Shown: positions 1-9,577 of the stretch, one piece after another
Numbering within the stretch: position 1 is the first letter of the stretch
Layout: each line of letters starts with the position of its first letter
Assembly (NCBI GenBank): GCA_032595675.1
Contig: JAVQMD010000002.1
Span: 124,001-188,000, forward strand
DNA length: 64,000 nucleotides
Source of the DNA: Candidatus Electrothrix rattekaaiensis
Lineage (GTDB): Bacteria > Desulfobacterota > Desulfobulbia > Desulfobulbales > Desulfobulbaceae
Direction: 5' to 3'
Notes under the pieces: generated by a model
The model's input: the letters and a program-made list of their open reading frames with translations, nothing else
Told to the model about the DNA's origin: nothing
Databases searched by the model: none
Made by a program: the position numbers and the translations under genes

Positions 1-94
1 GGCCAGCCATAATTTTTTCGGTGCCTGCATGTTGCGCTGTAATTTCTATCGGAAGATAGTTTCTGAGTATTTTTTTCTGTCCTGCTGAGATCAT
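1..94 (-). CDS. Partial gene running off the left edge
   Basis: A minus-strand frame opens with ATG at position 94 and continues without a stop to the window edge, giving about 31 residues beginning MISAGQKKILRNYLP. No domain can be recognised from so short a piece, but its composition looks like a real protein N-terminus. It is divergent from gabD, with about 260 bases between them, which would hold both promoters; I see no convincing operator there. A chance open frame cannot be excluded. Confidence 0.45.
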   Translation of the reverse strand, partial: MISAGQKKILRNYLPIEITAQHAGTEKIMAG

Positions 95-358
95 TTTTTT
101 TCTGCTGGCAAGAAGCCCTGAACGAATCGCTGTTTTTTAATTGTTAGGGCAACGGGAACATTAACGGCTGAAAATTTATTCTGCCGCAAGGAAAACGCGT
201 TGTTGAGAATACACTGCTTGTAAGAACCCCTCTTTGATTGTTTATCATAAATTTTCCTTTTTACCAGCAAAAAGCTCAAGCTTGCCGGGTCACACATTGT
301 GGCGTCACTTCTGGAGTTTAAAAAATTATATTTCTTTTCATAAGTTGGAGTTGTTTCG

Positions 359-1819
359 ATGATTTTAAAAAATAAAGAGTTATTATGCAGCCGTTGTTTT
401 ATCGGCGGGAATTGGGTATCCTCTGGAAATGAGAAAAGCATTGCCGTGCATAACCCGGCAAACGGTGAACTGGTAGGCTCTGTTCCTTACCTGGGACGTG
501 AAGAAACGCTTCTGGCTATAAAGGTGGCCGAAGCGGCTTGGCCTGCATGGAGAAGCAAAACCGGCCATGAACGTTCTCGTCTCATTCGGCGTTGGTATGA
601 TCTGATCATTGAGAACCAGGAAGATTTAGCGAGCATTATGACCGCTGAACAGGGCAAGCCGCTGGCAGAATCGCGGGGAGAGATCCTCTACGCGGCCAGC
701 TTTGTGGAATGGTTTGCCGAGGAAGCGAAACGGGTATACGGTGACACCATTCCCATGGCCCAGCCGGGGAAACGGATCATTGTCTTAAAGCAACCAGTCG
801 GTGTTTGTGCGGCTATCACACCGTGGAATTTTCCTTCCGCTATGATCACTCGCAAAGCAGCCCCAGCCTTGGCTGCGGGCTGTCCAGTGGTGGTAAAACC
901 CGCTGCTCAGACCCCGTTGTCTGCTCTGGCTTTGGCCAAGCTTGCCGAGGAGGCAGGGATACCCCCAGGTATCTTTAACGTCCTGACCGGATCAGCTGCT
1001 GAAATCGGCGGGGCATTAACAGAAAGCTCGGCTGTCCGCAAGCTCAGTTTTACCGGTTCCACTGAAATAGGAAAGATGCTGATGCGCCAATGTGCAGATA
1101 CGGTCAAGAAGATTTCCCTGGAACTGGGCGGTCATGCCCCGTTTATCGTTTTTGACGATGCAGATCTGGATGAAGCCGTCACCAATGCCGTTGCTTCAAA
1201 GTATCGAAATTCCGGCCAGACTTGTGTTTGCGCTAACCGTTTTATAGTTCAAGAGGGAGTCTACGATGCCTTTGCGGAAAAGTTGGTTCAGGCCGTACAG
1301 GAGCAGCTCAAGGTCGGCAATGGCTTTGATGAAGGGGTGAACCAAGGGCCACTTATCGACCTGAATGCTATACAGAAAGTGGAGCAGCAGATCAAAGATG
1401 CCTTGGCGAAAGGAGCCCGCTTAGGATCCGGGGGGAAGAGAGTAGGGGAAACCGGTTTCTTTTTTGAACCGACCATCCTTCTTGATGTGACCACAGAAAT
1501 GCAGATCGCCTATGAGGAGACCTTTGGCCCGGTGGCCCCGCTCTTTTCCTTTTCCACGGAAGAAGAAGCTGTTGCCCTGGCCAACGATACCCCCTACGGA
1601 CTGGCCTCGTATTTTTTCAGCAAGGACATCGGTCGATGCTGGCGCGTGTCCGAGGCACTGGAATACGGCATGGTCGGTGTCAATACCGGTATCATGTCAA
1701 CTGAATCCGCTCCCTTTGGCGGCATTAAGGAGTCGGGTATCGGGCGTGAGGGTTCAAAATACGGTATTGACGAATACCTGGAACAGAAATATCTGTGCCT
1801 CGGCGGAATTGAAAAGTAA
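359..1819 (+). CDS. gabD: NAD(P)-dependent succinate-semialdehyde dehydrogenase
   Basis: The 486-residue protein is a full-length aldehyde dehydrogenase of the GabD subgroup, which oxidises succinate semialdehyde to succinate in GABA catabolism in the cytoplasm. Visible motifs are the cofactor-binding segment TPWNFPSAM near residue 155, the general-base glutamate in LELGGHAPF (E255) and the catalytic cysteine in NSGQTCVCANR (C289). A second cysteine two residues on (C291) matches the CxC redox switch known in succinate-semialdehyde dehydrogenases. The ATG follows a weak TTGGAG ribosome site. It stands alone and converges on folE2. Substrate is inferred from subgroup resemblance; another semialdehyde is possible. 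Confidence 0.88.
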   Translation: MILKNKELLCSRCFIGGNWVSSGNEKSIAVHNPANGELVGSVPYLGREETLLAIKVAEAAWPAWRSKTGHERSRLIRRWYDLIIENQEDLASIMTAEQGKPLAESRGEILYAASFVEWFAEEAKRVYGDTIPMAQPGKRIIVLKQPVGVCAAITPWNFPSAMITRKAAPALAAGCPVVVKPAAQTPLSALALAKLAEEAGIPPGIFNVLTGSAAEIGGALTESSAVRKLSFTGSTEIGKMLMRQCADTVKKISLELGGHAPFIVFDDADLDEAVTNAVASKYRNSGQTCVCANRFIVQEGVYDAFAEKLVQAVQEQLKVGNGFDEGVNQGPLIDLNAIQKVEQQIKDALAKGARLGSGGKRVGETGFFFEPTILLDVTTEMQIAYEETFGPVAPLFSFSTEEEAVALANDTPYGLASYFFSKDIGRCWRVSEALEYGMVGVNTGIMSTESAPFGGIKESGIGREGSKYGIDEYLEQKYLCLGGIEK

Positions 1820-1893
1820 ACAAGAAGGATACACGAAGTTGGCATAGAGGGGAATCCACTTTCCTCCTTTCCTTTGCCTCTCTTTTGTGCTTT

Positions 1894-2652
1894 TTAATCC
1901 TTGGTGAATTCTCGGTCCAAATCGGTGCTGTCTACATAAGCATAGGCACTGTGTTTGTGGATGGACTCAAAGCTCTCCACGCTGACTGAGAACCAGCCTA
2001 TCATAGTATGATTTTTTGCTTTCTGGGCGACTTTTCTCACCACATCTTCAACAAACATGGGATTGGCATAGGCCTCTTCGGTAACAAATTTTTCATCTGG
2101 TCGCTTCAGGAGAGCGTAGAGTTGACAGGAGCCGCAGCTTTCCACCATAGAGATGAGTTCTTCTAGCCAGATGAATCCCAGCGGCTTCACTGTCAGGATA
2201 ACCTCGGCCCGCTGATTATGTGCTCCATACTTACTGATTTCCTTTGAGCAGGGACAGAGCGTGGTGAGCGGCACGCTGACCTTTAAGAGGAGTTGATGTT
2301 CCTGGTCGTCAATGCTTCCGATAAAGGAACAGTCATACTCCATCAGACTCTCTGTCCCGGTGACAGGGGCCTTTTTGGCGATAAAATAGGGAAATTTCAT
2401 TTCCATTTCCGCCTGTTTTGCCTGGAGGTTGCTCTGCACTTCAGTCAGGAGTTCCGGGAAAATTTTTGTGTGCATATCCTGCTGATACTTCGATAAAATG
2501 CAGGTAAATATCTCAAGACAGGACTGCTTAAAGCGGTGTGGCAGAGATGCCTGCAAGGTGATTTCAGCAACGGTTTGCTGCATACCCCCTTTTTGTTCCC
2601 GTATGGAAACAGGGCAGGTAAAATGTTTTATGCCGACGGAATGTAATTTCAT
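1894..2652 (-). CDS. folE2: GTP cyclohydrolase FolE2
   Basis: This 252-residue protein is the type IB GTP cyclohydrolase (FolE2/MptA superfamily), which makes dihydroneopterin triphosphate from GTP at the start of folate synthesis. The hallmark block PLTTLCPCSKEIS followed by YGAHNQR is present, with the metal/active-site cysteine region at C133-C135, and the C-terminal block LLKRPDEKFVTEEAYANP is typical of the family. Length is slightly under the usual 255-300 residues. It is transcribed alone, convergent with gabD and divergent from hslR. Confidence 0.93.
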   Translation of the reverse strand: MKLHSVGIKHFTCPVSIREQKGGMQQTVAEITLQASLPHRFKQSCLEIFTCILSKYQQDMHTKIFPELLTEVQSNLQAKQAEMEMKFPYFIAKKAPVTGTESLMEYDCSFIGSIDDQEHQLLLKVSVPLTTLCPCSKEISKYGAHNQRAEVILTVKPLGFIWLEELISMVESCGSCQLYALLKRPDEKFVTEEAYANPMFVEDVVRKVAQKAKNHTMIGWFSVSVESFESIHKHSAYAYVDSTDLDREFTKD

Positions 2653-2873
2653 GGAATTTTTTTTCCTGTCAGAATTGGAAGAATTGGATCATTATTATTG
2701 CATCTCATTGATCCAGCGAGCGAGCAGTATTACCATATTTTTTCGATCAGGATAAGACAATATTTATCGGTTTTACAATATTGAATATACAGTTCCCCTT
2801 GCGCTTTTTCAGAAATCCTATTATCTGATGAAGTTGTCATCGTATTAAAAAGAGGGTAAAAATCACCGGAAAA

Positions 2874-3275
2874 ATGACAAACAGAGACAATCAGGAAATC
2901 GCTGTCCGGCTGGATAAATGGTTATGGGCCGCCCGATTTTTCAAGACACGTTCGTTGTCTTCAAAGGCGGTGAGCGGTGGGCATGTTCATCTCAACGGCA
3001 AGCGGGTGAAACCTTCCCGGATTGTTCAGGGGGGCGAGCTGTTGCGGGTCAAACGAGGCACTGAGGAATATACCGTGTGCATTTTGGCCTTAAGCAGTCG
3101 TCGTGGTCCGGCCAAGGTGGCTCAAACGCTGTATGAAGAAACCGAGGAGTCTCAGGCTCAACGTGAAAAGGCCCGTGAGGAGCGGCGTTTGGTCAAAGCA
3201 CCTGCCTCCCGGCCTGAAGGGCGACCTGATAAACGGGACCGGCGAAAGATTATAAAATTTCTGCGCGAGGACTGA
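2874..3275 (+). CDS. hslR: S4-domain RNA-binding protein, Hsp15-like
   Basis: A 133-residue basic protein with an S4 RNA-binding domain at about residues 10-56 ([16 protein letters not shown]) and a charged Lys/Arg-rich tail, the architecture of Hsp15. In E. coli Hsp15 binds stalled 50S subunits that carry peptidyl-tRNA. The ATG follows GGTAAAAATCACCGGAAAA. A 143-base gap separates it from the IMP cyclohydrolase gene. Assignment to the Hsp15 family is firm; the exact role here is carried over from the family. Confidence 0.85.
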   Translation: MTNRDNQEIAVRLDKWLWAARFFKTRSLSSKAVSGGHVHLNGKRVKPSRIVQGGELLRVKRGTEEYTVCILALSSRRGPAKVAQTLYEETEESQAQREKAREERRLVKAPASRPEGRPDKRDRRKIIKFLRED

Positions 3276-3418
3276 GTTGCTTGGTGCCCTTGCCCGGCAC
3301 CGCAGGTGAATACTCATGCCACCAAAAAAAATACAGAAATAAGGAATATAGGAAAACTGGGATACAGTATAGATATAGAGCATTACAAAGAATTACCTAT
3401 TTGAGTGAGGAAGAAGAA

Positions 3419-4030
3419 ATGAACAAAGTAGCAAGGGCCTTAATCAGCCTGACTGATAAATCCGGCATTGAAGATTTTGCCAAGGCATTAACCGAGATGG
3501 GCATTGAGATTCTGTCCACCGGCGGGACGGCCAAGAAAATGCGGGATAATGGCATTCCTGTGACCGACGTGTCGGAATTCACCGGTTTTCCGGAAATGTT
3601 GGATGGACGGGTGAAAACCCTACATCCCCTGGTTCACGGCGGTATTCTCAATCAGCGGGAAAATACTGATCATCAGCAGCAATGCGCAGAGCACGGTATC
3701 AAGCCTATTGATATTGTGGCGGTAAATTTGTATGCCTTTGAAAAAACCGTGGCTGATCCGAACTGTAGCCTTGGTGATGCTATTGAAAATATCGATATCG
3801 GCGGACCGACTCTACTGCGGGCGTCAGCCAAGAATTTTCGGGATGTGACCGTGATCGTTGATCCTGCTGATTATGATCAGGTCCTCGCAGAAATTCGCGA
3901 GACCGGCAACACAACCCTGAAAACCAGATTCAAGCTCGCTGTTAAGGTCTTTCAGCTGACCTCGGCGTATGACACTGCTATTGCCGATTGGCTGGTCAAA
4001 GTGGATATGGACAGTAATCCTTATTTTTAA
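3419..4030 (+). CDS. purH: Stand-alone IMP cyclohydrolase (PurH N-terminal domain only)
   Basis: The 203-residue product carries only the MGS-like IMP cyclohydrolase domain of PurH, with the hallmarks [22 protein letters not shown] and [18 protein letters not shown]. It would close FAICAR to IMP in purine synthesis. A typical bifunctional PurH has about 520 residues; the AICAR transformylase half is absent, and the frame ends cleanly rather than by a visible frameshift. I chose the ATG at 3419, preceded by AGGAAGAAG, over an upstream start at 3281, because homology begins there. purN follows after 87 bases. Confidence 0.9.
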   Translation: MNKVARALISLTDKSGIEDFAKALTEMGIEILSTGGTAKKMRDNGIPVTDVSEFTGFPEMLDGRVKTLHPLVHGGILNQRENTDHQQQCAEHGIKPIDIVAVNLYAFEKTVADPNCSLGDAIENIDIGGPTLLRASAKNFRDVTVIVDPADYDQVLAEIRETGNTTLKTRFKLAVKVFQLTSAYDTAIADWLVKVDMDSNPYF

Positions 4031-4060
4031 CGCGGAATAGAGGCGGAAAGGATGCAGGAA

Positions 4061-4090
4061 GGGGCGGTCAGCTTTGGCCGCCCTTTGTGT
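4061..4090 (+). terminator. Hairpin between IMP cyclohydrolase and purN
   Basis: GGGCGGTCA pairs imperfectly with TGGCCGCCC, followed by the weak T-rich run TTTGTGTTT. It could be a partial terminator or attenuator within the purine cluster. The T tract is interrupted, so strength is doubtful. Confidence 0.4.
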
Positions 4091-4117
4091 TTCCTCTCAG
4101 CAGTAAAGGAGAAAATA

Positions 4118-4693
4118 ATGCAGAAGATAGCAGTGCTGCTGTCCGGATCAGGCAGGACCTTGGATAATTTTCATGAATGTATTCAGGCAGGCACGATGAA
4201 GGCGGAGATTCAGGTGGTTATCTCCAATATAAGTGATGCCTTGGGGCTGGAAAAGGCAAAAAAGTATGGATACCCAGCCTTTCACGCCGCCGATAATTTA
4301 GCCATCAATACCATGCTGGCAGAGTATGATATTGACCTTATAACCCTTGCCGGTTACCTTAAATTGTATGAACCGCCGGAACACCTTAAACAACGGGTTG
4401 TTAATATCCATCCGTCCTTGATCCCTTCCTTCTGCGGTCCAGGTTTTTACGGCCATTATGTCCATGAAGCTGTCAAAGCCAGAGGCTGTACTGTCAGCGG
4501 CTGTACTGTCCATTTTGCCAACGAAATTTATGATGAAGGGCCTATTATCCTGCAAAAATGTGTTTTTTTAGATCCTTCAGATACACCTGATGATATTGCA
4601 GACAAAGTGTTTGCCAAAGAGTGTGAGGCCTTTCCAGAAGCCATTAATGTGGTGGATGAAAAGGGTGCCACTTCCTTCTGGAACAGAGGTTGA
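4118..4693 (+). CDS. purN: Phosphoribosylglycinamide formyltransferase
   Basis: The 191-residue protein belongs to the formyl-THF-dependent GAR transformylase family, which converts GAR to formyl-GAR in purine synthesis. The N-terminal VLLSGSGRTLDNF phosphate-binding loop, the NIHPSLIPSF motif with catalytic Asn and His, and the later CTVHFANEIYDEGPIIL with the catalytic Asp are visible. The CGPGFYGHYVHEAV insert is the variant typical of one PurN subfamily. The ATG at 4118 follows AAAGGAGAAAA, better than the upstream in-frame start at 4052. It abuts pyrR. Confidence 0.9.
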   Translation: MQKIAVLLSGSGRTLDNFHECIQAGTMKAEIQVVISNISDALGLEKAKKYGYPAFHAADNLAINTMLAEYDIDLITLAGYLKLYEPPEHLKQRVVNIHPSLIPSFCGPGFYGHYVHEAVKARGCTVSGCTVHFANEIYDEGPIILQKCVFLDPSDTPDDIADKVFAKECEAFPEAINVVDEKGATSFWNRG

Positions 4694-4695
4694 AT

Positions 4696-5229
4696 ATGTC
4701 CGCCCGAATTGTTATGAACAGTGCCGCTATAGAGCGGAGCATTGAACGATTGGCTATGGAGATCCTTGAGCGAAATCAAGGGGTCGAAAATTTGGCTATT
4801 GTCGGAATCCACACGGGCGGAGTCTTTATGGCGGCTCGGCTTTATGAAAAAATTACTGCTCACGAGGATAACGAGGTACCAACCGCCAGTCTGGACATTA
4901 CCTTATACAGGGATGACTGGAGTTTGATCTCGCAAAATCCCATTGTCCGTAAAACCAATATCGACTTCACTGTCGAGGATAAAGATGTTGTGTTGGTGGA
5001 TGATGTCATCTTTACCGGACGTACTATCCGGGCCGCTATGGATGCGATTATGGATTACGGGCGACCCCGTTCCATACAGCTGGCTGTCTTGGTTGACCGT
5101 CAGGGGCGTGAACTTCCTATTCAACCGGATTATACAGGAGTCTGTATTCGAGCTGATGAGTCAGAGCGGGTTGATGTCTTGCTGTCTGAGGAGAGAAAGG
5201 GAGATGAAGTGGTTATTGATAAAAAATAA
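4696..5229 (+). CDS. pyrR: Bifunctional pyr operon regulator / uracil phosphoribosyltransferase
   Basis: This 177-residue PyrR-family protein has the type I phosphoribosyltransferase PRPP loop VVLVDDVIFTGRTIRAAMDA and the PyrR-typical LDITLYRDDW. In other bacteria PyrR binds pyr mRNA leaders and has a minor uracil phosphoribosyltransferase activity. The ATG at 4696 begins 2 bases after the purN stop; a TTG at 4690 in the same frame would instead overlap it. No pyr genes or PyrR-binding leader is visible here, so a regulatory role is inferred from family. Confidence 0.88.
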   Translation: MSARIVMNSAAIERSIERLAMEILERNQGVENLAIVGIHTGGVFMAARLYEKITAHEDNEVPTASLDITLYRDDWSLISQNPIVRKTNIDFTVEDKDVVLVDDVIFTGRTIRAAMDAIMDYGRPRSIQLAVLVDRQGRELPIQPDYTGVCIRADESERVDVLLSEERKGDEVVIDKK

Positions 5230-5355
5230 GTAATAGATAGTAGTTAGTGCGGGTCATTCTTTTTGTTTGGACTTTTATATCACGGGTGTCCCCAGAACGT
5301 ATTTTTTTTTCGGCTGTTCTTTTGAGAACCGTCGCTGCAACAGGGGGTGGGCAAA

Positions 5356-6762
5356 ATGCCGCATTGTTCAGATCTTCGAAAAATTTGTCAGCGGATACGC
5401 GAAAAGTCAACGAATTATGATCGATATAATTTTACTTCCGAGTTCAATGATTTTTTAAAGGCTTTTTTTGATCTGGCCCAGGAGTACGACTCTCTCGAAG
5501 ATTTTTATCGAATCTGTGTTGCTGTCCCTCTGGAGATGACCGGCCTTGACAGTGCTCTGTATCTTCTGGATGAAGAAACAAGGGAACTCTATCTGGCTTG
5601 TGATAGTATCCAGGGGATTTGCCCCCAAAAAACAGTGGCTCCAGAGAATGTTACCTTGAGTATTCAGCCATACGAGTGTGACAATTCTTATATTGTTCCT
5701 GTTTATAGTAAGATGCCCAGTGGTGGAGGAGAGATCTTCAAAGAAACAGAACAGGAAGAAAGGGCGCACCGCTGCTCCAATAAAGCATACAACAAAAATC
5801 GAATCCTGGGGGTGTTCAGTGTTTTCCCTTTAGAGAAGCTCTCCGCAGATGATCGTTTTTTTCTGAGTAAGTATACAAACCGGATCGGCTATAACCTGCA
5901 TAATCGGCTTATTGCTCTGCAAAATATTGATCACCTAAAATTCATCAATACCTTGGTGATGGATATTGAGCATAATGTGATTGTGCCAAATATGTATTTT
6001 CGGCATCTTTTCAATAAACTTCGCAAGAAAATAAACGAGTTAGAAGGGATACGAGATGAGATACGCAAAACCACCGAATCGGATATTGCCTCCTACCAAT
6101 GCGAAAGCTATTTGAACCGTTGTGATCGGTTGGGTGATGATTTGCTTTTCTATCATTCTGAAATAGTTAAGCATCATTCCAATATCAGCCTTTTTTTAGA
6201 AAGCCTTTTTCGTCGCGAACATTTTGAGAGTGGGCACTTAGTGCTTCATCCTAAGCGATGTTTTGTGGAAAAGGAAATTATCCTGCCTCAACTGGAGAAC
6301 TACGCCAGTCGGTTACGTGCGGCAAATATCACTGTGGATCGCCCGAATAATATGCTGGATGAAGAATTTGAGCTTATTGTCGATATTGGCCTTCTTTCAC
6401 AGGTCTACGCAAATCTTTTTTCTAATGCGACCAAGTATACGGGGGAAGTCGTCACGAGGGAGGGAGCAAAACGCAAAGCCATCGCCTACGGACGCGAGGT
6501 TATTAATGACTTCCCTGAATGTGGAGAGCAAGGTGTCAAGTTCAATGTGTTCAGCACAGGGCCTTATCTTGATCCAGACGAAGCACCGCTCATTTTTCAG
6601 GAGGGGGTACGGGGGAAAGGCAGCAAGGGGATCTACGGTACCGGTCATGGACTTGCCTTTATCCAGCATGTTGTTGAGCTTCATGGGGGGATTGTCGGGT
6701 ATGAAAAGACCTCGGAGGGTAATAATTTTTTCTTCATCCTCCCTGTATCATATGTAAAATGA
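5356..6762 (+). CDS. GAF-type sensor histidine kinase
   Basis: A soluble 468-residue histidine kinase. An N-terminal GAF-like sensory region (about residues 35-190) precedes a dimerisation helix whose likely phospho-acceptor is His206 in the unusual context MDIEHNVIVPN. The ATPase domain shows an N box LFSNATKYTG (about 354) and a G box GTGHGLAFI (about 429). No membrane segment is visible, so it probably senses a cytoplasmic signal. No response regulator adjoins it. The ATG at 5356 follows GGGTGGG; a GTG at 5347 is the alternative. The ligand is unknown. Confidence 0.8.
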   Translation: MPHCSDLRKICQRIREKSTNYDRYNFTSEFNDFLKAFFDLAQEYDSLEDFYRICVAVPLEMTGLDSALYLLDEETRELYLACDSIQGICPQKTVAPENVTLSIQPYECDNSYIVPVYSKMPSGGGEIFKETEQEERAHRCSNKAYNKNRILGVFSVFPLEKLSADDRFFLSKYTNRIGYNLHNRLIALQNIDHLKFINTLVMDIEHNVIVPNMYFRHLFNKLRKKINELEGIRDEIRKTTESDIASYQCESYLNRCDRLGDDLLFYHSEIVKHHSNISLFLESLFRREHFESGHLVLHPKRCFVEKEIILPQLENYASRLRAANITVDRPNNMLDEEFELIVDIGLLSQVYANLFSNATKYTGEVVTREGAKRKAIAYGREVINDFPECGEQGVKFNVFSTGPYLDPDEAPLIFQEGVRGKGSKGIYGTGHGLAFIQHVVELHGGIVGYEKTSEGNNFFFILPVSYVK

Positions 6763-6809
6763 AAAAAAGATCCCTGGTCTGCGAGGGTGTTATTGATGCT
6801 GACGACGAG

Positions 6810-6850
6810 AGGACATCTTTCACGGATTCTGTGAGAGCTGTCCTTTTTTA
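6810..6850 (+). terminator. Rho-independent terminator after the sensor kinase
   Basis: AGGACA pairs with TGTCCT, with an inner stem TTTCAC/GTGAGA, followed by a run of T. It lies 50 bases after the kinase stop and separates the kinase from the DciA-like gene. Confidence 0.75.
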
Positions 6851-6946
6851 TCTCCTGAACTCTGCGGAAAAAGAGTATACACTGTATTGGTGTTCTGTTA
6901 TACTTGAAAATTTTTCTCCCTGCATCAGGAGCACCCGAGCAGCGTT

Positions 6947-7426
6947 ATGGTTGAAAAAACGAGAAGAAAACTTATTTCACTGTCTGATGGCTTGTCTGAT
7001 GTCTACGGACACCAGCAATGGGGGAATCAGTGGCATCTTTTCAAGCTGGTTCAGCACTGGCCACGGCTGGTCGGTGATGCCTTTGCCGAGCATAGTATGC
7101 CCGCCTATTTTCGGCGAAACGAGCTTTGGATTTATGCGCATAATTCTCTCTGGATGCAGCAGATGCATTTCAGCAAAATAGACATTATCGACAAGATAAA
7201 TGTCTTTTTGCACAGTGCGCTCACGGTGGGAGATATCCGCTGGGCGTTGCAGCCCGCAGAGCTGCTTTCTGTGCCGGAAGAAAAATACGTGCCTCCGCCG
7301 CTTGAGGTTGATCCTGATGCGGAACGGGAATTCCGGTCAATGGCGGAAAATGTTGAGAACCCCGAGGCTCGGGAGGCCTTGTGTCGGCTTTGGAAGCGGA
7401 TGGAGAGTATTAAGAAGAAAAAGTAG
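6947..7426 (+). CDS. DUF721 / DciA-like protein
   Basis: A 159-residue DUF721-family protein. The domain covers about residues 20-95, with the characteristic WPRLVGDAFAEHSMP and LWIYAHNSLWMQQM segments. DciA proteins of this family load or assist the replicative helicase DnaB in bacteria lacking DnaC/DnaI. The remaining C-terminal part is acidic and uncharacterised. The gene starts after a terminator and precedes the AT-rich accessory patch. The role here is inferred from family. Confidence 0.8.
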   Translation: MVEKTRRKLISLSDGLSDVYGHQQWGNQWHLFKLVQHWPRLVGDAFAEHSMPAYFRRNELWIYAHNSLWMQQMHFSKIDIIDKINVFLHSALTVGDIRWALQPAELLSVPEEKYVPPPLEVDPDAEREFRSMAENVENPEAREALCRLWKRMESIKKKK

Positions 7427-7525
7427 CAGGATGCCTGATTTTCGGCATGACATCGATTTTTTTAAAATTGTTTCTATGTATTAATGGATTAAATAAACTC
7501 TAAATTCAATAAAGGTGATCCGGCC

Positions 7526-9379
7526 TTGAAGATTAAAAAGATAATAATTGAAAATTTTAGAGGCTACAAGAAACGAACTGTAATAGATCTTAATAATTTT
7601 ATAGTATTTGTAGGTAAGAATGATGCTGGCAAATCAACCATATTGGAAGCTCTCGACATTTTTTTCGGTAACAGCAACCCTGACTCGGGAGATGCTTGCG
7701 TTTCAGGAGATGCCACGAAGGTCAGAATAGGTTGCGTCTTCACTGATTTTCCTTCAGAACTTGTAATTGACTCTTCAAATTCGACTTCTCTTGAAAAAGA
7801 GTACCTTTTAAATATTGATGGCGACCTTGAAATACATAAAATATACAATTGCACGTCTCCAAGACCTAAATGTAATAGTGCCGTTGCTATTGCAAATCAT
7901 CCTTTAGAACCATCTTGTTTTAAATTACTTGAGCAATCTATTAATAACCTCAGAAATATTGCTAAAAAATCTAAGATAGATCTATCGAATATCGACCAAA
8001 CAAGAAAAGCAGATTTGAGACAAGCTATCAGAGAATCAGTTGATAATCTTGAATTGTCCATTTCCGAAGTCTCATTGCTTAAAAAGGTTGATGGACAAAC
8101 GATTCTTGATAATTTGGAAAAGCATTTTCCTATTTATGCTCTTTTCAAATCAGATCGTCCGAGTACCGACCAAGATGCTGAAGCGCAAGATCCTATGAAG
8201 ATGGCGGTAAAATCTGCTATTAAGGAGCAAGAAGAAAAACTTGTAGAATTGACCGAAATAATAAAAAAGCAAGTTCAGAAAGTTGCAGAAAAAACTGTGG
8301 AGAAAGTACAAGAATTTTCAGAAGATTTGGCGAATACTCTTACCCCAAAGGTTGTTAATAAAAACTGGGATACGCTTTTTTCTGTAAGCTTAACAGGAGA
8401 TGATGAAATTCCGGTAAACAAACGAGGTAGTGGTGTTCGCAGATTAATTTTACTAAGTTTTTTTCGGGCACAGGCCGAGCAAGAGGCTGTTGAAGCACAG
8501 GCAAATGGGATAATTTATGCCATTGAAGAACCTGAAACAAGTCAGCATCCTAAAAATCAAAAACTGTTACTTGATGCACTTCTTGATCTTGTTGAAAATC
8601 AAGGTTGCCAAATAATGCTCACCACACACACTCCTGTGCTAATTAGAAATCTCAGAGAAGAAAATTTGCGATTTATCAAACAAAATGAGGAAGGGCCTTA
8701 TATTGAACCTTGTGATGAAACCAATTCTTCTGAAATTGTAGAAAGTTTAGGTGTATTGCCAGACCATTCCGTTAAAGTTTTTTTTGGGGTTGAAGGCAGA
8801 AATGATATTAATTTTTTGAAAACTATTTCAAAAAATTTAAGCAAGGAAGACTTGTCAATACCAGATCTCGCAAAAGCTGAAGATGAGGGACGCTTAGTTT
8901 TTATTCCCTTAGGGGGCAGCAGTTTAGATCTTTGGGTGTCTCGAATTAACGGCCTCAATCGACCTCAATTTTATCTTATGGATAGAGACAATGAGCCTCC
9001 AAAAGACGCAAAGTATCAGTCTCAATTTGATTCATTTAAAAATGAAGGGCATAATGCTTGGATAACAAAGAGACTTGAGCTTGAAAATTACATACATCCA
9101 GATTTAATCAAAGCTGATTACACAAACTACAGTGGGGGCGGAAGGCACTTTGAAAATGTGCCTCGTTTGTTCGCTCAAGCCATTCATGAAAATAGCGGAA
9201 GTACAAAAAGTTGGCAAGAGGTTATCCTTGATAAGGAAAAATTAAAAAAGAAAGAGAGCAAAGCCAAAAAGAAATTGAATTCTATTTATGCTTCTAAAAT
9301 GACAAAAGAATTATTAGATACTCATGATCCAGATGGGGAGCTTATAAGTTGGTTGCAAGATATAGGTGCTGCCTTGTGA
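7526..9379 (+). CDS. OLD-family ATPase/TOPRIM nuclease
   Basis: A 617-residue SMC-like ATPase fused to a TOPRIM domain. Walker A is GKNDAGKST (residues 30-38), the signature-like segment is NKRGSGVRR, Walker B is IIYAIEEPETSQHP (about 328-342), and LTTHTPVLI is the switch histidine region. The TOPRIM half starts near residue 416 (FFGVEGRNDINFL) and has the acidic pair in LMDRDNEPP. OLD-family nucleases act in phage exclusion (P2 Old) and in Gabija as GajA. No GajB helicase or reverse transcriptase adjoins, so this resembles a stand-alone class. Start is a TTG with AAAGGTGAT upstream. It is AT-richer than its neighbours, suggesting transfer. Confidence 0.85.
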   Translation: MKIKKIIIENFRGYKKRTVIDLNNFIVFVGKNDAGKSTILEALDIFFGNSNPDSGDACVSGDATKVRIGCVFTDFPSELVIDSSNSTSLEKEYLLNIDGDLEIHKIYNCTSPRPKCNSAVAIANHPLEPSCFKLLEQSINNLRNIAKKSKIDLSNIDQTRKADLRQAIRESVDNLELSISEVSLLKKVDGQTILDNLEKHFPIYALFKSDRPSTDQDAEAQDPMKMAVKSAIKEQEEKLVELTEIIKKQVQKVAEKTVEKVQEFSEDLANTLTPKVVNKNWDTLFSVSLTGDDEIPVNKRGSGVRRLILLSFFRAQAEQEAVEAQANGIIYAIEEPETSQHPKNQKLLLDALLDLVENQGCQIMLTTHTPVLIRNLREENLRFIKQNEEGPYIEPCDETNSSEIVESLGVLPDHSVKVFFGVEGRNDINFLKTISKNLSKEDLSIPDLAKAEDEGRLVFIPLGGSSLDLWVSRINGLNRPQFYLMDRDNEPPKDAKYQSQFDSFKNEGHNAWITKRLELENYIHPDLIKADYTNYSGGGRHFENVPRLFAQAIHENSGSTKSWQEVILDKEKLKKKESKAKKKLNSIYASKMTKELLDTHDPDGELISWLQDIGAAL

Positions 9380-9577
9380 GGTTGAGATAAAAAACATATT
9401 AGCCTCCCGGCTTGTGTCGAAGCATCAGGTTTATCTGATGTGGCAATGTCAAAAATAAGACTGATCAAGCTTTGATTGGGCAATGAAGAAGTAGAAAAGT
9501 TGCATCGATAGCTACCCTATAAATCATGCAGAAGAAGAGTTGCAAAACCATAATGCAAATTTTTTAAAGGGAACGAC

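Noticed and set aside
6759..7181. 140-residue ORF after the sensor kinase
   Set aside because: It runs through a clear terminator (6810-6850) and overlaps the DciA-like gene in another frame; its composition is not protein-like.
7526..9379. Gabija GajA
   Set aside because: No GajB-type UvrD helicase follows; the next genes are a toxin-antitoxin pair.
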